A DNA stretch of 20,729 bases from an uncultured Clostridia bacterium. Its GTDB lineage: Bacteria > Bacillota > Clostridia > Oscillospirales > Acutalibacteraceae. Below are positions 7,343 through 14,204 of this stretch, piece by piece (the first letter of the stretch is position 1; each line of letters starts with the position of its first letter). The notes below the pieces were generated by a model. It saw nothing but the letters and a program-made list of their open reading frames with translations. It made no database searches and had not been told where the DNA came from. The position numbers were made by a program, and so were the translations under genes. The stretch is from the NCBI GenBank assembly GCA_937880805.1, contig CALGRR010000101.1, forward strand, positions 1 to 20,729. Direction: 5' to 3'.

Positions 7343-8887
7343 ATGGCAAAAAATTATGATGCGGTAGTTATCGGTGCAGGCAACGGCGGACTTGTTGCAT
7401 CGGCACGCCTTGCCAAGGAGGGCAAAAAAACTCTGCTTATCGAGCGTCACAATTTACCCGGCGGTTTTGCAACAAGCTTTGTGAGGGGCAGATTTGAATT
7501 TGAAGCATCGCTTCACGAGCTTTGCGGTATCGGCTCTATCACGGGCAAATCTCCGCTGCTGAAAATTTTTCAGGAGGTTGGAGCAGCAGATAAAATAGAG
7601 TGGGTTTCACTTGATGAAGCATACAGACTTATTACTCTTGATGAAAATGAAAAGTGCGATTATTCTATGCCTTTGGGCAAGGAAGCTTTTATAGCCAAGC
7701 TCGAAGAGTATGACCCCGGCTCATCAGCTGTGGTTACAAAGATTTTTGACCTTATTGAGAGCATTGAAAAAACTCTGGATTTTGTGAGCAACATTGAAGA
7801 TTTCAAACCCTCAATGATAAAGGAAATATTTTCCGAACATACAGAATTTCTTAAAGCTGCAAATTATTCTGTTGATGAAGTTCTCAAAGCATTCGGTGCA
7901 AGCAAAAAAACAAGAGATATACTTAACGGATATTGGTGCTATCTCGGTCAGCCCACAGACGAGCTTAACGTTATCCACTATTTCACAATGCTTCATTCAT
8001 ACATCATTGACGGTGCCGTTATTCCCAAAGGCAGAAGCCATCAGATAAGCACAGCCTTGCTTGAAGCGTTTACCGAAAGCGGCGGCGAGGCGTGGTTTAA
8101 CACAAGTGTCAAGAAAATTATTGTAGAAAACAACAAAGCAACGGGGGTTATTCTTGATGACGGCACGCAGATTAACGCAAAAGCGGTTATCTGCAACGCT
8201 TCACCTTATAACGCCTATACAAAGCTTATTGATAAAAACGCTGTTCCCGAGAAGCTCAAAAAGGAAGTAAACGCCAAAACATTGGGTGCAAAAGGCTTTG
8301 CTGTGTTTCTTGGCCTTAACCGTTCTGCGGAGGAATTGGGTCTTAACAACCACACTTATTTCATTTATCCGACCAACGATAACAGAAAGTGCTATGAACT
8401 CAGCAAAAAAATTGAAACAAACGATGTGCAGGCAACAGTTTGCCTCAACAAAGCCTTTGACGATTGCTCTCCCGAAGGCACAAGCATCCTTTATATGACC
8501 TCTATTTTTGCGGGAGATGAATGGAGCAAGGTTTCCGTTAAGGATTATTACAAAACAAAAATTGCCTTCGCAGAAAAAATGATAGATAACTTTGAGAAAA
8601 CAACGGGAATCGCAATCAGGGATTATATAGAAGAAATTGAAATTTCAACACCTATGACCTATGCCCGTTACACCGATGCCCCTGCAGGCACTATTTACGG
8701 TTATGAAGCAAGCAAGGAAGACGGCATCGTTAAAAGAATTGTTTTTGATATGATAGATAAGGGTATATCCGGTCTTTATTTTGCCGGCGGATACACTACA
8801 AGACATATGGGTTATTCGCCCAGCTACACAACCGGTGATATGGCAGCAAAGGCTGCAATACTCGCTATGGAAAAGGAGGCGAAATAA
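7343..8887 (+). CDS. CrtI/phytoene-desaturase-like FAD-dependent oxidoreductase
   Basis: 514 residues. N-terminal dinucleotide fold VVIGAGNGGLVASARLAKEG followed by LLIERHNLPGG, the FAD-binding signature of the phytoene desaturase / amine-oxidase superfamily. A C-terminal FAD-contacting segment reads GLYFAGGYTTRHMGYSPSYTTGDMAA. Such enzymes add or remove hydrogens on hydrophobic, often polyene substrates. No carotenoid-pathway genes (phytoene synthase, isoprenoid genes) are nearby, so carotenoid desaturation is doubtful; a saturase-type (reductive) reaction on a lipid is possible in an anaerobe. ATG 7343 was preferred: AAAGAAGTGA, close to the anti-SD complement, ends just before it. An in-frame GTG at 7334 lies inside that site. 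Its stop codon touches the start of the next gene, an NAD(P)H reductase with a ferredoxin domain, which is the probable electron source. Confidence 0.9.
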   Translation: MAKNYDAVVIGAGNGGLVASARLAKEGKKTLLIERHNLPGGFATSFVRGRFEFEASLHELCGIGSITGKSPLLKIFQEVGAADKIEWVSLDEAYRLITLDENEKCDYSMPLGKEAFIAKLEEYDPGSSAVVTKIFDLIESIEKTLDFVSNIEDFKPSMIKEIFSEHTEFLKAANYSVDEVLKAFGASKKTRDILNGYWCYLGQPTDELNVIHYFTMLHSYIIDGAVIPKGRSHQISTALLEAFTESGGEAWFNTSVKKIIVENNKATGVILDDGTQINAKAVICNASPYNAYTKLIDKNAVPEKLKKEVNAKTLGAKGFAVFLGLNRSAEELGLNNHTYFIYPTNDNRKCYELSKKIETNDVQATVCLNKAFDDCSPEGTSILYMTSIFAGDEWSKVSVKDYYKTKIAFAEKMIDNFEKTTGIAIRDYIEEIEISTPMTYARYTDAPAGTIYGYEASKEDGIVKRIVFDMIDKGISGLYFAGGYTTRHMGYSPSYTTGDMAAKAAILAMEKEAK

Positions 8888-10060
8888 ATGAGCAAGAAAA
8901 AGGCTTCTGTTAACGGTAGTTTCAAGGATATGGTAAACACCGTAAAATTCTTGACAGAAAGAAAAAAGTTTATAAACAGTGCCGAGGCAGTTTTGCCTGC
9001 TTCTACCGATGATTTGGGCGTAAACAAAGTTGCCAAAAGCATTCACCCCAAAGTGCAAAAGCTTGTAATCAGCAGAATTGAAGAACACGCAGGCATTGCA
9101 AAAAGCTATTATTTCAAAAGTGAAACGGCACCTCTTGCTTATTTTAAAGCAGGTCAATACCTCACCTTCAGGCTTGAAATAGGCAGCTCTGTTGTTACCC
9201 GTTCATATTCAATAGCGTCTTCACCCGCAAGTGCTTTGAACGGTGAATATCAGATTACGGTTAAACGAATCAATGACGGCTTTGTTTCAGATTATATTCT
9301 TGATAACTGGGCGGTGGGTAATGAGGTTACCGCATATGCACCCGAGGGAAATCTGACATATTCGCCGTTAAGAGATGCAAATAATATAGTTGCCGTTGCA
9401 GGCGGCAGCGGCATCACCCCCTTCCTTTCGCTTGCAAGAGCGATAGCTGAAGGCGATGAGGATTGCAGCCTCACCTTGCTTTACGGCTGCAGAACCTCGG
9501 ATGAAATTCTCTTCAAATCAGAGCTTGACAGCCTTTCTGCAAACAATGATAAAATAAATGTTGTTTATGTTCTCAGCCACAGCGATGAAGAAGGCTATGA
9601 AAAGGGCTTCGTCGGTTCAGATATTATAAAGAAATATGCTCCCGAAGGTAATTACAGCATCTTTGTTTGCGGACCCGGAGGCTTATATAAATATCTTGAA
9701 ACCGAGCTTCCCAAGCTTGAAAAAGAAAAGAAATATATTCGCTTTGAAGTGTTCTCTTCGGGTAAGAAGGCGGAAGAAACGCCTGCGGAATACAGCATCA
9801 AGGTTATTAACCGCGGAGTTGAATCGGTAATTAAAGCAAGCAGCAACGAAACCGTGCTTTGTGCTTTTGAGCGTGCGGGTATAGAAGTTCCCGCAAGATG
9901 CCATACAGGTGAGTGCGGATTTTGCAGAAGCAAGCTTTTGAGCGGTAAGGTTTATATACCCGAGGGTGAGGATAAACGCCGTGTGGCAGATATGCAGTTT
10001 GATTTTATTCATCCTTGCTGCTGCTACCCCGAAAGCGACCTTGTTGTAAGAATCAATTAA
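8888..10060 (+). CDS. FNR-type flavin reductase fused to a [2Fe-2S] ferredoxin domain
   Basis: 390 residues in three parts. Residues 1-50 are a basic, Lys-rich extension of unknown role. Residues about 55-290 are a ferredoxin-NADP-reductase fold: FAD-binding RSYSIAS (105-111), NAD(P)-binding GGSGITPF (172-179) and CGPGG (261-265). Residues about 300-390 are a plant-type ferredoxin with cluster ligands Cys338, Cys343 and Cys346 (C-x4-C-x2-C) and a fourth Cys among 377-379 (PCCC). This order is that of hybrid-cluster-protein reductases and phenol or toluate reductases. It should carry electrons from NAD(P)H through FAD to the 2Fe-2S centre and on to a partner. The ATG directly follows the stop of the CrtI-like gene with AAGGAGG 8 nt upstream, so both are made together and are likely partners. 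Terminator at 10081-10121. Confidence 0.93.
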   Translation: MSKKKASVNGSFKDMVNTVKFLTERKKFINSAEAVLPASTDDLGVNKVAKSIHPKVQKLVISRIEEHAGIAKSYYFKSETAPLAYFKAGQYLTFRLEIGSSVVTRSYSIASSPASALNGEYQITVKRINDGFVSDYILDNWAVGNEVTAYAPEGNLTYSPLRDANNIVAVAGGSGITPFLSLARAIAEGDEDCSLTLLYGCRTSDEILFKSELDSLSANNDKINVVYVLSHSDEEGYEKGFVGSDIIKKYAPEGNYSIFVCGPGGLYKYLETELPKLEKEKKYIRFEVFSSGKKAEETPAEYSIKVINRGVESVIKASSNETVLCAFERAGIEVPARCHTGECGFCRSKLLSGKVYIPEGEDKRRVADMQFDFIHPCCCYPESDLVVRIN

Positions 10061-10080
10061 CAAAAACAAGCGGAATTTTA

Positions 10081-10124
10081 AAAACCCACAGATTCGGTTA
10101 GCCGCCGACTCTGTGGGTTTTAAC
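10081..10124 (+). terminator. Terminator of the CrtI-like/FNR-ferredoxin operon
   Basis: A perfect 12-bp stem (10081-10092 with 10110-10121, AAAACCCACAGA/TCTGTGGGTTTT) encloses a 17-nt loop that can form a small inner hairpin (CGG TTAG CCG). The T4 lies inside the stem end. It stands 20 nt after the stop codon. Confidence 0.8.
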
Positions 10125-10247
10125 TATTTGCATTTTAAGATTATTTCTTTGAAAACCTGAAGGTGACCAAAAAAGCACTGACATCCCGACTTATTGACAA
10201 AATATTGACATTTTTCGTGGGATTATTCTTTTGCTCATAACGATTTG

Positions 10248-10276
10248 TTGACAGCAAAAACAGCCCGTGATATGAT
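10248..10276 (+). promoter_or_regulatory. Strong orphan promoter facing the IS110 element
   Basis: Consensus TTGACA (10248-10253), a 17-nt spacer and TATGAT (10271-10276), preceded by TGa (extended -10). It points rightward, but the next gene in that direction is the antisense side of the transposase. It may be the former promoter of the GH99-like gene at 12306, cut off by the insertion, or may make an RNA antisense to the transposase mRNA. Confidence 0.6.
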
Positions 10277-10358
10277 ATATTTTGCTTAGAAAAACCTGTT
10301 ACTGTTTGTCAAGAGATTTTTAAATTTTTTTGAGTGATAAAAAAGAGCATAACAATAC

Positions 10359-10384
10359 AGCTGAAAAACACAAATTTTTCAGCT
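10359..10384 (-). repeat. Inverted repeat near the IS110 right end
   Basis: A perfect 10-bp stem (AGCTGAAAAA/TTTTTCAGCT, 10359-10368 with 10375-10384) with a 6-nt loop, 29 nt past the transposase stop. It has no T run after it on either strand, so it is not a typical terminator. It may be a structural mark of the element's right end. Confidence 0.5.
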
Positions 10385-10412
10385 TAAGTGTATGCAAACA
10401 ACAATTATACAA

Positions 10413-11615
10413 TTAACAGTAAAGTTCCATTACTCTTGCGTAATAAATTCGTAGAAATTTATTGAGTCCTGCAATTTTGGCAACACGCTTTGGTTTTCCT
10501 TCGTTTTCTTTTTTGATAATAAAATCATAAACCGCAGAATCTTCGGAAGGCTTTACTACTTTAAGACTGTGCATGATTTCGTATCCGATTTTCCGAAGAG
10601 TAGAAGAGCCACGCTTTGAAATATTGCGTTTAGTGCCGACAAATTTGCCTGATTCATAAGGCGGAGCATCAATACCTGCAAAGGCTACAAGAGCACTGCC
10701 ATTGTGAAAACGTCTGACATCACCGATTTCAGCAATCAAACGAACAGAAAGAACATCGCCGACACCCTTCATCTCCCTTACTACGGAATATTCCGGTAAA
10801 TTACTTGCAATTTCCTGCATTTGTGATACAATTAGCGATAAGGTGATTTCGGCATCTCTTACCGACTTCACTGCCTGCAGTACCAGCATTTTGGTTGATG
10901 GGGTACTGGATTTAAGGGTTGGGATATTGTTCTTCGAAAGCTGATATATCGCTATCGCTTGACTTTCGTTGCAACGATATCCTTTCTTTTTAGCCCATTT
11001 TTTATAGTCTGAAAGGAACTGTTTTTCGTTCATCTTTTTGATGTTATCGTAATGCCAATACTTTTCTACAAAGTCGCACAGTTTATCCTTTGTGCTGTAT
11101 GCAGGAACAGTTCCTTGTAGTATGGTCTTAATTCCAGGCATAACGCCGTCAAGCAGGTTTGTAAGTTGTATTTTACAGTTTACCTTCAATTTCACATACT
11201 GTTCATATTGCCTACCCAGCAGTTTAAGTTCTTCATAGATCTCATCAGGCGGACAATATGCGGTCATAGAAAACCAATGATCTATACCATAGTTTGCTAT
11301 TCGGGCAGAGTCAATTTTGTCCGTTTTAGCCTTTCTTAAAACAGCTGCACAGTATTTTTTCATTATGTAAGGATTTACGACAACAGTAAAAATACCTGCT
11401 GAAAGCAGCTTAGCAACAACAACCTGATGATAGCCGCCGGTAGCTTCAAGCACGACTTTGACATCTTCATCAAATGACTTGATACGCTCAATCAGAGAAT
11501 TCAGCGCCTGCTCGGTGTGGTCGATGCTATACGGAGTTTCTACGACTTCACCATAAGGTCGAAGCATACAAACCGTACTTTTGTCTTTTGAAATGTCAAT
11601 GCCTACACTAATCAT
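10413..11615 (-). CDS. IS110-family DEDD transposase (bridge-RNA-type recombinase)
   Basis: 400 residues, apparently intact. The N-terminal RuvC-like domain shows the DEDD set: Asp6 (VGIDISKD), Glu57 (VLEATGG), Asp99 and Asp102 (KTDKID). A coiled-coil-like middle follows (about 125-275). The C-terminal Transposase_20 region has a helix-hairpin-helix stretch GVGDVLSVRLIAEIGDV (284-300) and the conserved AFAGIDAPPYESG (311-323), whose Ser322 is the candidate nucleophile, about 78 residues before the end. IS110 enzymes use a DEDD site plus a serine and a structured RNA to join target and donor DNA. The ATG at 11615 was chosen because AAGGAGG lies 7 nt upstream; a longer frame reaching 11672 has no such site. 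Codon use is more A/T-ended than in neighbours, as expected of transferred DNA. Confidence 0.95.
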   Translation of the reverse strand: MISVGIDISKDKSTVCMLRPYGEVVETPYSIDHTEQALNSLIERIKSFDEDVKVVLEATGGYHQVVVAKLLSAGIFTVVVNPYIMKKYCAAVLRKAKTDKIDSARIANYGIDHWFSMTAYCPPDEIYEELKLLGRQYEQYVKLKVNCKIQLTNLLDGVMPGIKTILQGTVPAYSTKDKLCDFVEKYWHYDNIKKMNEKQFLSDYKKWAKKKGYRCNESQAIAIYQLSKNNIPTLKSSTPSTKMLVLQAVKSVRDAEITLSLIVSQMQEIASNLPEYSVVREMKGVGDVLSVRLIAEIGDVRRFHNGSALVAFAGIDAPPYESGKFVGTKRNISKRGSSTLRKIGYEIMHSLKVVKPSEDSAVYDFIIKKENEGKPKRVAKIAGLNKFLRIYYARVMELYC

Positions 11616-11865
11616 AGAGTATCCTCCTTGAAAAGTAATTTGAAAGGTAGAACCACTTACTCTTACTGACACTCATTTTGGCTCGTTACGCGAAGGCTAT
11701 GCTTCAACCTGTTTACTCGAATGTACACAATAAGAGGCGGTCGACAGTTTATCGAACGGATGTGTTAATCCAATAAGAATTACGCAGGACCTTTCCTCTT
11801 TATTGTATAAAAATAAGAGTAGTTTTACAATGTTTTTGGCATTGGGTTACTACTCTTATATTGTA
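11616..11865 (-). ncRNA. Candidate bridge RNA region of the IS110 left end
   Basis: No gene is seen in this 250-nt stretch before the transposase. In minus-strand order it holds a strong stem-loop with a symmetrical 4x4 internal loop (11859-11813). Next, ACACA pairs with TGTGT (about 11765-11761 with 11728-11724) around an imperfect CGTTCGA/TCGACCG hairpin. Last is a short GAAG/CTTC hairpin near 11705-11691. Stems with internal loops are what bridge RNAs of IS110 elements show, and the position fits. The RNA ends and guide sequences cannot be fixed by eye. Confidence 0.4.
11813..11859 (-). repeat. Stem-loop with 4x4 internal loop at IS110 left end
   Basis: 11-bp perfect outer stem (11813-11823 with 11849-11859, ATAAGAGTAGT/ACTACTCTTAT), a 4x4 internal loop (11824-11827 and 11845-11848), a 5-bp inner stem (CAATG/CATTG) and a 7-nt loop. 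On the minus strand it is followed by TTTTTAT, so it could also stop transcripts entering the element from outside. Confidence 0.8.
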
Positions 11866-11893
11866 CCAAATAAGAATTTGACGGAGAAATGTT

Positions 11894-12256
11894 ATGAGAT
11901 TGAAGAATATTCTGATTGTTGTCAAAGATATAGAGAAATCGAGAAAATTCTATCACGACTTGTTTGGTATAGATTTGGTGCTTGACAACGATGGCAATAT
12001 GATTCTAACAGAAGGTCTTGTCCTTCAAGATGAGAAAATATGGAAATCGTTTTTAGATAGAGATATTGTCCCAAAGAGCAACTCTTGCGAATTGTATTTT
12101 GAGGAGCAGGATATCGAATCATTTGTTGAAAAATTAGAAAGACTATACCCCACGATTGAATATGTGAATCATCTTATGACACACAGTTGGGGGCAACGAG
12201 TAATACGGTTCTACGATTTAGACGGTAACTTAATTGAAGTAGGGACACCAATGTAA
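11894..12256 (+). CDS. VOC-family (glyoxalase/bleomycin-resistance-fold) protein
   Basis: 120 residues, one complete vicinal-oxygen-chelate domain. The N-terminal strand-helix LKNILIVVKDIEKSRKFYHDLFGI and the C-terminal VIRFYDLDGNLIEVG are the two beta-alpha-beta-beta-beta marks of the family. Glu116 in LIEVG is at the usual metal-ligand position. Family members include glyoxalase I, dioxygenases, fosfomycin or bleomycin resistance proteins and many of unknown function; nothing here picks one. CGGAG stands 7 nt before the ATG, and a weak promoter TTGGCA-17-TATTGT (11836-11864) overlaps the IS110 stem-loop, so the element may drive this gene. Codons are more A/T-rich and less regular than in the flanking sugar genes, suggesting acquisition with or near the insertion. 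Confidence 0.88.
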   Translation: MRLKNILIVVKDIEKSRKFYHDLFGIDLVLDNDGNMILTEGLVLQDEKIWKSFLDRDIVPKSNSCELYFEEQDIESFVEKLERLYPTIEYVNHLMTHSWGQRVIRFYDLDGNLIEVGTPM

Positions 12257-12305
12257 TCAACAAATTCTGATTTACACAGAAACTTAAAGATAGGAAGAAT
12301 GGATT

Positions 12306-14057
12306 ATGAGTGGATTTGAATTGTTTATGGTCCGCAAAATAACGGCGGTCATACTGTTTTTTATGACTTTGATAAACAGCATTACGGGGGTGGGAACAAT
12401 TATGGAAAAGCCTGCAGAAATCAACGGCTCGCTTGCCTGCACGGACGCTCTCGGCAGAAGTGTTGTTTCCGCAGGAGAAAGTGAAAAGCTTGTGGGTGTT
12501 TTCTATTTTCTCTGGCAGGGTCAGCACGGCAGCACACGGATAATTGATAATACAAAGCTTGTTGCAGAACATCCCGATGCAATAAATTCGGAAGAAGAAT
12601 GGATTGCGGCAGGCGGCGGAGTTCAACAGGAGTTCCATTTCTGGGGTGAACCGCTTCTCGGATATTATTCTGCAATCGACGAATGGGTTTTCAGAAAGCA
12701 CGTTCAGATGCTGACAGATGCTGCGGTTGATTTCATAGTCATCGACGCAACGAATGCTTTCACATATTCGGAGCCTGCCAAAAAGCTTATAGGCGTATGT
12801 TATGAATATCTGCTTCAGGGCTTTGATGTTCCGCAAATCGCATATTACACCAATTCCTATTCCGCAGATACTGTCAACAGAATTTACGATGAAATTTATA
12901 ATAATGCCGAACTCAAGGCAAATTATCCCCGACTCGATGAGCTTTGGTTCCGTCTTGACGGCAAGCCGATGATTATCGGCAACGAAAATGACGGCGAGAT
13001 AAAACCCGAAGTCAAAGAATATTTCAGAATAAAGCAATCTCAATGGCCGAATGCAGACAAGGTGGATGACGGTTTCCCGTGGATGGAATTTGACCGTTCG
13101 CTCACATATCGCTCTGTTTTCAAAAAAGACGGCGTCAAGATAATGAACGTTTCCGCTGCTCAGCATTCGGATACCTGCGTGTTCAGCAAAACCGCATGGT
13201 ACGGTGCAAACGACCGCACCCGTTCATGGCATAACGGAAAGAACGATTCATCCGAAAACGCAATGCTTTACGGCTATAATTTTGCGGAGCAATGGGAGTT
13301 TGCAATCAAAATGAATCCCGACATTATTTTTGTAACGGGCTTTAACGAATGGGTTGCTCAGAGGCAGTCTCCTGAAGAAGACTATCCGATTGTTTTTGTT
13401 GACTGTGCCGACGAAAATGCCTCCCGTGATGTTGAGCCCTCCGCAGGTATTCTCGGCGATAACTATTATCTGCAGATGGTGAATTATATTGCAAAGTTCA
13501 AGGGCGTGACAAGCAGAGTTACAAAAAGCCCGAACGTGACCATAGATATTAACGGAAGCTTTTCACAATGGGATTCGGAGAAAATCAGCTCGGTATACAG
13601 AGATTACAGAAACGATACAGCCAACAGAAATTCGGTTGATTTTGCTCAGAATCCGATAACCGATTCATCTGGCAGAAACGATATTGTCAATATGAAGGTC
13701 GCTGAGGATGCGGAAAACTATTATTTCTATGTTGACACAGCCGACGCACTTTCTTCTCCCGACGGCGGAAGCTGGATGACTCTTTTCATCAACGAAAACA
13801 TTGTTGTCAACCGCACCGCACCCGTCAACGGCAAAACCAATGTTGAAAAGAATATCAACGGAGTTTTCACTGAAATCGGTGAAGCCGAAATCCGTTATGA
13901 GGGCAACAAGCTGATGCTTAAAGTTTCAAAAGCTCTTGTTGATTCAGCCGGCGGCTTCAGCTTCAAATGGGCAGATAACTATATTGAAAATGATGTGAAT
14001 TCATTCTATACAAAGGGGGATGCCGCCCCATACGGCAGACTTTGCTATTGTTATTAA
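12306..14057 (+). CDS. Secreted GH99-like glycosidase with C-terminal CBM9-like domain
   Basis: 583 residues. A hydrophobic N-terminal segment (about 10-27) is a signal peptide or anchor. A TIM-barrel-like region follows (about 55-390), starting VGVFYFLWQGQH. It contains FIVIDATNAF and ends in IFVTGFNEWVAQR, where Glu348 lies in the FNEW motif seen in GH71/GH99-like and WbsX-like proteins. Residues about 415-583 resemble a CBM9/DOMON-type domain (TIDINGSFSQWD, then VYRDYRNDTANRN and YYFYVDTADALSSP). GH99 enzymes are endo-alpha-mannosidases, but many GH99-like proteins have other or unknown substrates. The ATG at 12306 has AGGAAG 8 nt upstream; an in-frame ATG at 12327 lacks a good site. It begins 49 nt after the VOC gene, and its own promoter is not evident, perhaps because of the IS110 insertion. 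Converges with the transporter gene. Confidence 0.85.
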   Translation: MSGFELFMVRKITAVILFFMTLINSITGVGTIMEKPAEINGSLACTDALGRSVVSAGESEKLVGVFYFLWQGQHGSTRIIDNTKLVAEHPDAINSEEEWIAAGGGVQQEFHFWGEPLLGYYSAIDEWVFRKHVQMLTDAAVDFIVIDATNAFTYSEPAKKLIGVCYEYLLQGFDVPQIAYYTNSYSADTVNRIYDEIYNNAELKANYPRLDELWFRLDGKPMIIGNENDGEIKPEVKEYFRIKQSQWPNADKVDDGFPWMEFDRSLTYRSVFKKDGVKIMNVSAAQHSDTCVFSKTAWYGANDRTRSWHNGKNDSSENAMLYGYNFAEQWEFAIKMNPDIIFVTGFNEWVAQRQSPEEDYPIVFVDCADENASRDVEPSAGILGDNYYLQMVNYIAKFKGVTSRVTKSPNVTIDINGSFSQWDSEKISSVYRDYRNDTANRNSVDFAQNPITDSSGRNDIVNMKVAEDAENYYFYVDTADALSSPDGGSWMTLFINENIVVNRTAPVNGKTNVEKNINGVFTEIGEAEIRYEGNKLMLKVSKALVDSAGGFSFKWADNYIENDVNSFYTKGDAAPYGRLCYCY

Positions 14058-14120
14058 ACACAGCAAATAAACTGTAATTTCCTAATCTGCAGTATATTAA
14101 AAATTTTATTTGATAACACA

Positions 14121-14160
14121 CAAGCTCCGCAGAGTTTCTTCTGCGGAGCTTGTTATTCTT
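14121..14160 (+). terminator. Terminator after the GH99-like gene
   Basis: A perfect 13-bp stem (14121-14133 with 14140-14152, CAAGCTCCGCAGA/TCTGCGGAGCTTG) with a 6-nt loop, followed by TTATTCTT. AT-rich flanks on both sides may let it also serve the convergent transporter gene ending at 14205. Confidence 0.85.
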
Positions 14161-14204
14161 GATATAGATTTCGATATGCAGACACAGTCCGAGCCTTTTG
14201 TGTC

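Larger units (their letters stand above)
10122..10412. other. Gene-free region at the 3' side of the IS110 transposase
   Basis: No gene was found. It holds three plus-strand TTGACA hexamers (10194-10199, 10205-10210, 10248-10253), one strong orphan promoter (10248-10276), one minus-strand TTGACA (10312-10307) and a 10-bp hairpin (10359-10368 with 10375-10384). The right end of the IS110 element must lie in its right-hand part; the left-hand part should be the host DNA that once adjoined the region now beyond 11860. Confidence 0.6.
10300..11880 (-). mobile_element. IS110-family insertion element (ends approximate)
   Basis: The element is defined by its DEDD transposase (10413-11615) with a non-coding stretch of roughly 250 nt before the gene and about 100 nt after it, the layout of IS110-family elements. 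These elements recombine through a circle and usually lack long terminal inverted repeats and target duplications, so I cannot fix the ends from sequence. The left end is probably between 11860 and 11893, next to the VOC gene start, and the right end between about 10290 and 10410. The long upstream non-coding segment fits the IS110 subgroup, where the bridge RNA lies at the left end, rather than the IS1111 subgroup. Confidence 0.6.

Noticed and set aside
8645..9157. A 170-codon minus-strand frame across the CrtI-like/reductase junction
   Set aside because: Antisense to two confident overlapping-operon genes, no ribosome site, no motif.
11813..11859. Reading the IS110 stem-loop simply as a terminator
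   Set aside because: The internal 4x4 loop, AT-rich stem and position before the transposase rather than after a gene fit a structural RNA better, although the T run on the minus strand leaves read-in protection possible.
12174..13166. A 330-codon open frame on the minus strand opposite the GH99-like gene
   Set aside because: It lies antisense to a well-supported gene, has no ribosome site or family motif, and its Cys/His/Phe-rich composition is typical of a frame read opposite a real gene.
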